From NCBI GenBank assembly GCA_003254885.1, contig QANT01007458.1, positions 1-64,000 on the forward strand: a stretch of DNA of 64,000 bases. Reading direction: 5' to 3'. Shown piece after piece: positions 63,192 through 64,000 of the stretch. The stretch comes from Purshia tridentata. Taxonomy: Eukaryota > Streptophyta > Magnoliopsida > Rosales > Rosaceae. Each line of letters begins with the position of its first letter. The first letter of the stretch is position 1. Position numbers and translations under genes: made by a program. Under the pieces are notes generated by a model. It searched no databases. It worked only from the letters and a program-made list of their open reading frames with translations, and was not told where the DNA came from.

Positions 63192-64000
63192 TCCTGCGGG
63201 AATGGGCGGCTCACTCGGTCTCTCTGCGTCGGTTTGGGTTTTTGTTTTGATTGCTTGTGATTTTCAAGGTGGGATTTTTTGAGTTTTTTTGCTTTTGGTT
63301 TTTTGTTTGGGGTTGGGGTGTTGTATACTTGTATTATGACGATGAGTGGTGTGTGAGGAGATGATTCTTTTAATTTTGGGGGACAATATGGTCTTATTCT
63401 CATACGGTACGAGAATATACCCTCCTCCTCTCTAGTTTTTTTATTTTACTATTTTTGTTTATTGGTATTTTCATCCTTTTCTATATAATACCCTCCTCCT
63501 CCACATATAAAATAAAAATAAGACGTTTATAAACAGATAAAAGAAACCCCTATGTGAATGATGTCCATGGTTTGCCTAAGTTCTAGTTTTTTGTTTGCTA
63601 GCAGCTTACCAACATTCCAAATGCATGTAATATAATATGGAATTGTTGCAATTTAGGCATTTTTTGGGCAAAGAAATTCGTTATTATGTTAATGGTGACA
63701 AATTGTTTATAAACAAATATGTTTTGCGTCAATTTTTATGTCAAACACCATTGTCATAATGGGACCTCATTATATTTTCAACAAAAGAAAAAAGGATGAA
63801 ATATTATATTAATCAGTCCCTTAAATGACTTAACAATTTGTTATGTGAGAAATAGACCTTCTTTGTTTATTAACTTATTATTAAGTTATAGGTTATAATG
63901 TTAGATTCCAGGTAGTTTTAACATTTGTTTTCGAACAAAAAGAGGACAAAAATCAAACTTTCATTGTAAAATAATAAAAACATTAGATTTTTTGCTCATA
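63192..64000. other. Promoter region of CIPK12/19-like gene
   Basis: T-rich leader then AT-rich DNA; no gene or repeat recognised before the window ends. Confidence 0.5.

Overview
The window is nuclear DNA of a dicot plant. Genes carry GT-AG introns, intergenic DNA is AT-rich and full of small DNA transposons, and the gene families are plant-specific: PYL abscisic acid receptors, CBL-interacting kinases, a DOG1-domain protein, a plant cysteine oxidase and a DUF688 protein. Protein wording and repeat style would fit a rosid such as a Rosaceae tree, but I cannot prove the species. There are two single unknown bases (15074, 17625).

Layout. 1-12 kb: one intact single-exon gene, a DRP4-type dynamin (minus, 1475-3526), in a transposon-rich desert. 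The desert holds a decayed MAPKKK-like kinase fragment split by a hAT-like MITE, an exon fragment of the cohesion acetyltransferase CTF7/ECO1, a 3 x 229-bp tandem array, a 709-bp inverted-repeat element and a hAT-like element containing a Mutator-like insertion. 12.4-16.3 kb: a nested transposon stack that ends at the promoter of the first PYL gene. 16.5-23.2 kb: four intronless PYL11/12/13-type ABA receptors, three on plus and one on minus. 25-27.7 kb: a granulin-type papain-like protease. 30.4-32.6 kb: a DUF688 gene. 34.2-36 kb: a GARP/G2-like MYB repressor (minus). 40.8-42.9 kb: a plant cysteine oxidase (minus). 47-51.7 kb: an MRH1-type LRR receptor pseudokinase. 52.4-53.1 kb: a DOG1-like gene (minus). 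56.2-57.6 kb: CIPK20-like. 61.7-63.2 kb: CIPK12/19-like (minus).

The main biological pattern is conserved gene order. Read from right to left, CIPK12/19 - CIPK20 - DOG1-like - MRH1-like - DUF688 - papain-like protease and PYL genes matches, from memory, Arabidopsis At5g45810-At5g45890 (CIPK19, CIPK20, DOG1, LRR kinase, DUF688, PYL11, PYL12, SAG12) and its duplicate At4g18620-At4g18700 (PYL13, DUF688, MRH1, DOGL4, CIPK12). The MYB and cysteine oxidase genes are an extra pair inside this block, and that pair resembles neighbours At2g42660-At2g42670. Several of these genes belong to ABA, dormancy and calcium/stress signalling, but physical linkage does not show that they act together.

I found no wholly new biochemical system. 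The best leads are the deep microsynteny, ABA-receptor copies with altered latch residues, a conserved upstream block missing from the PYL copy next to the transposon stack, and a set of transposons whose ends and target duplications can be read directly.
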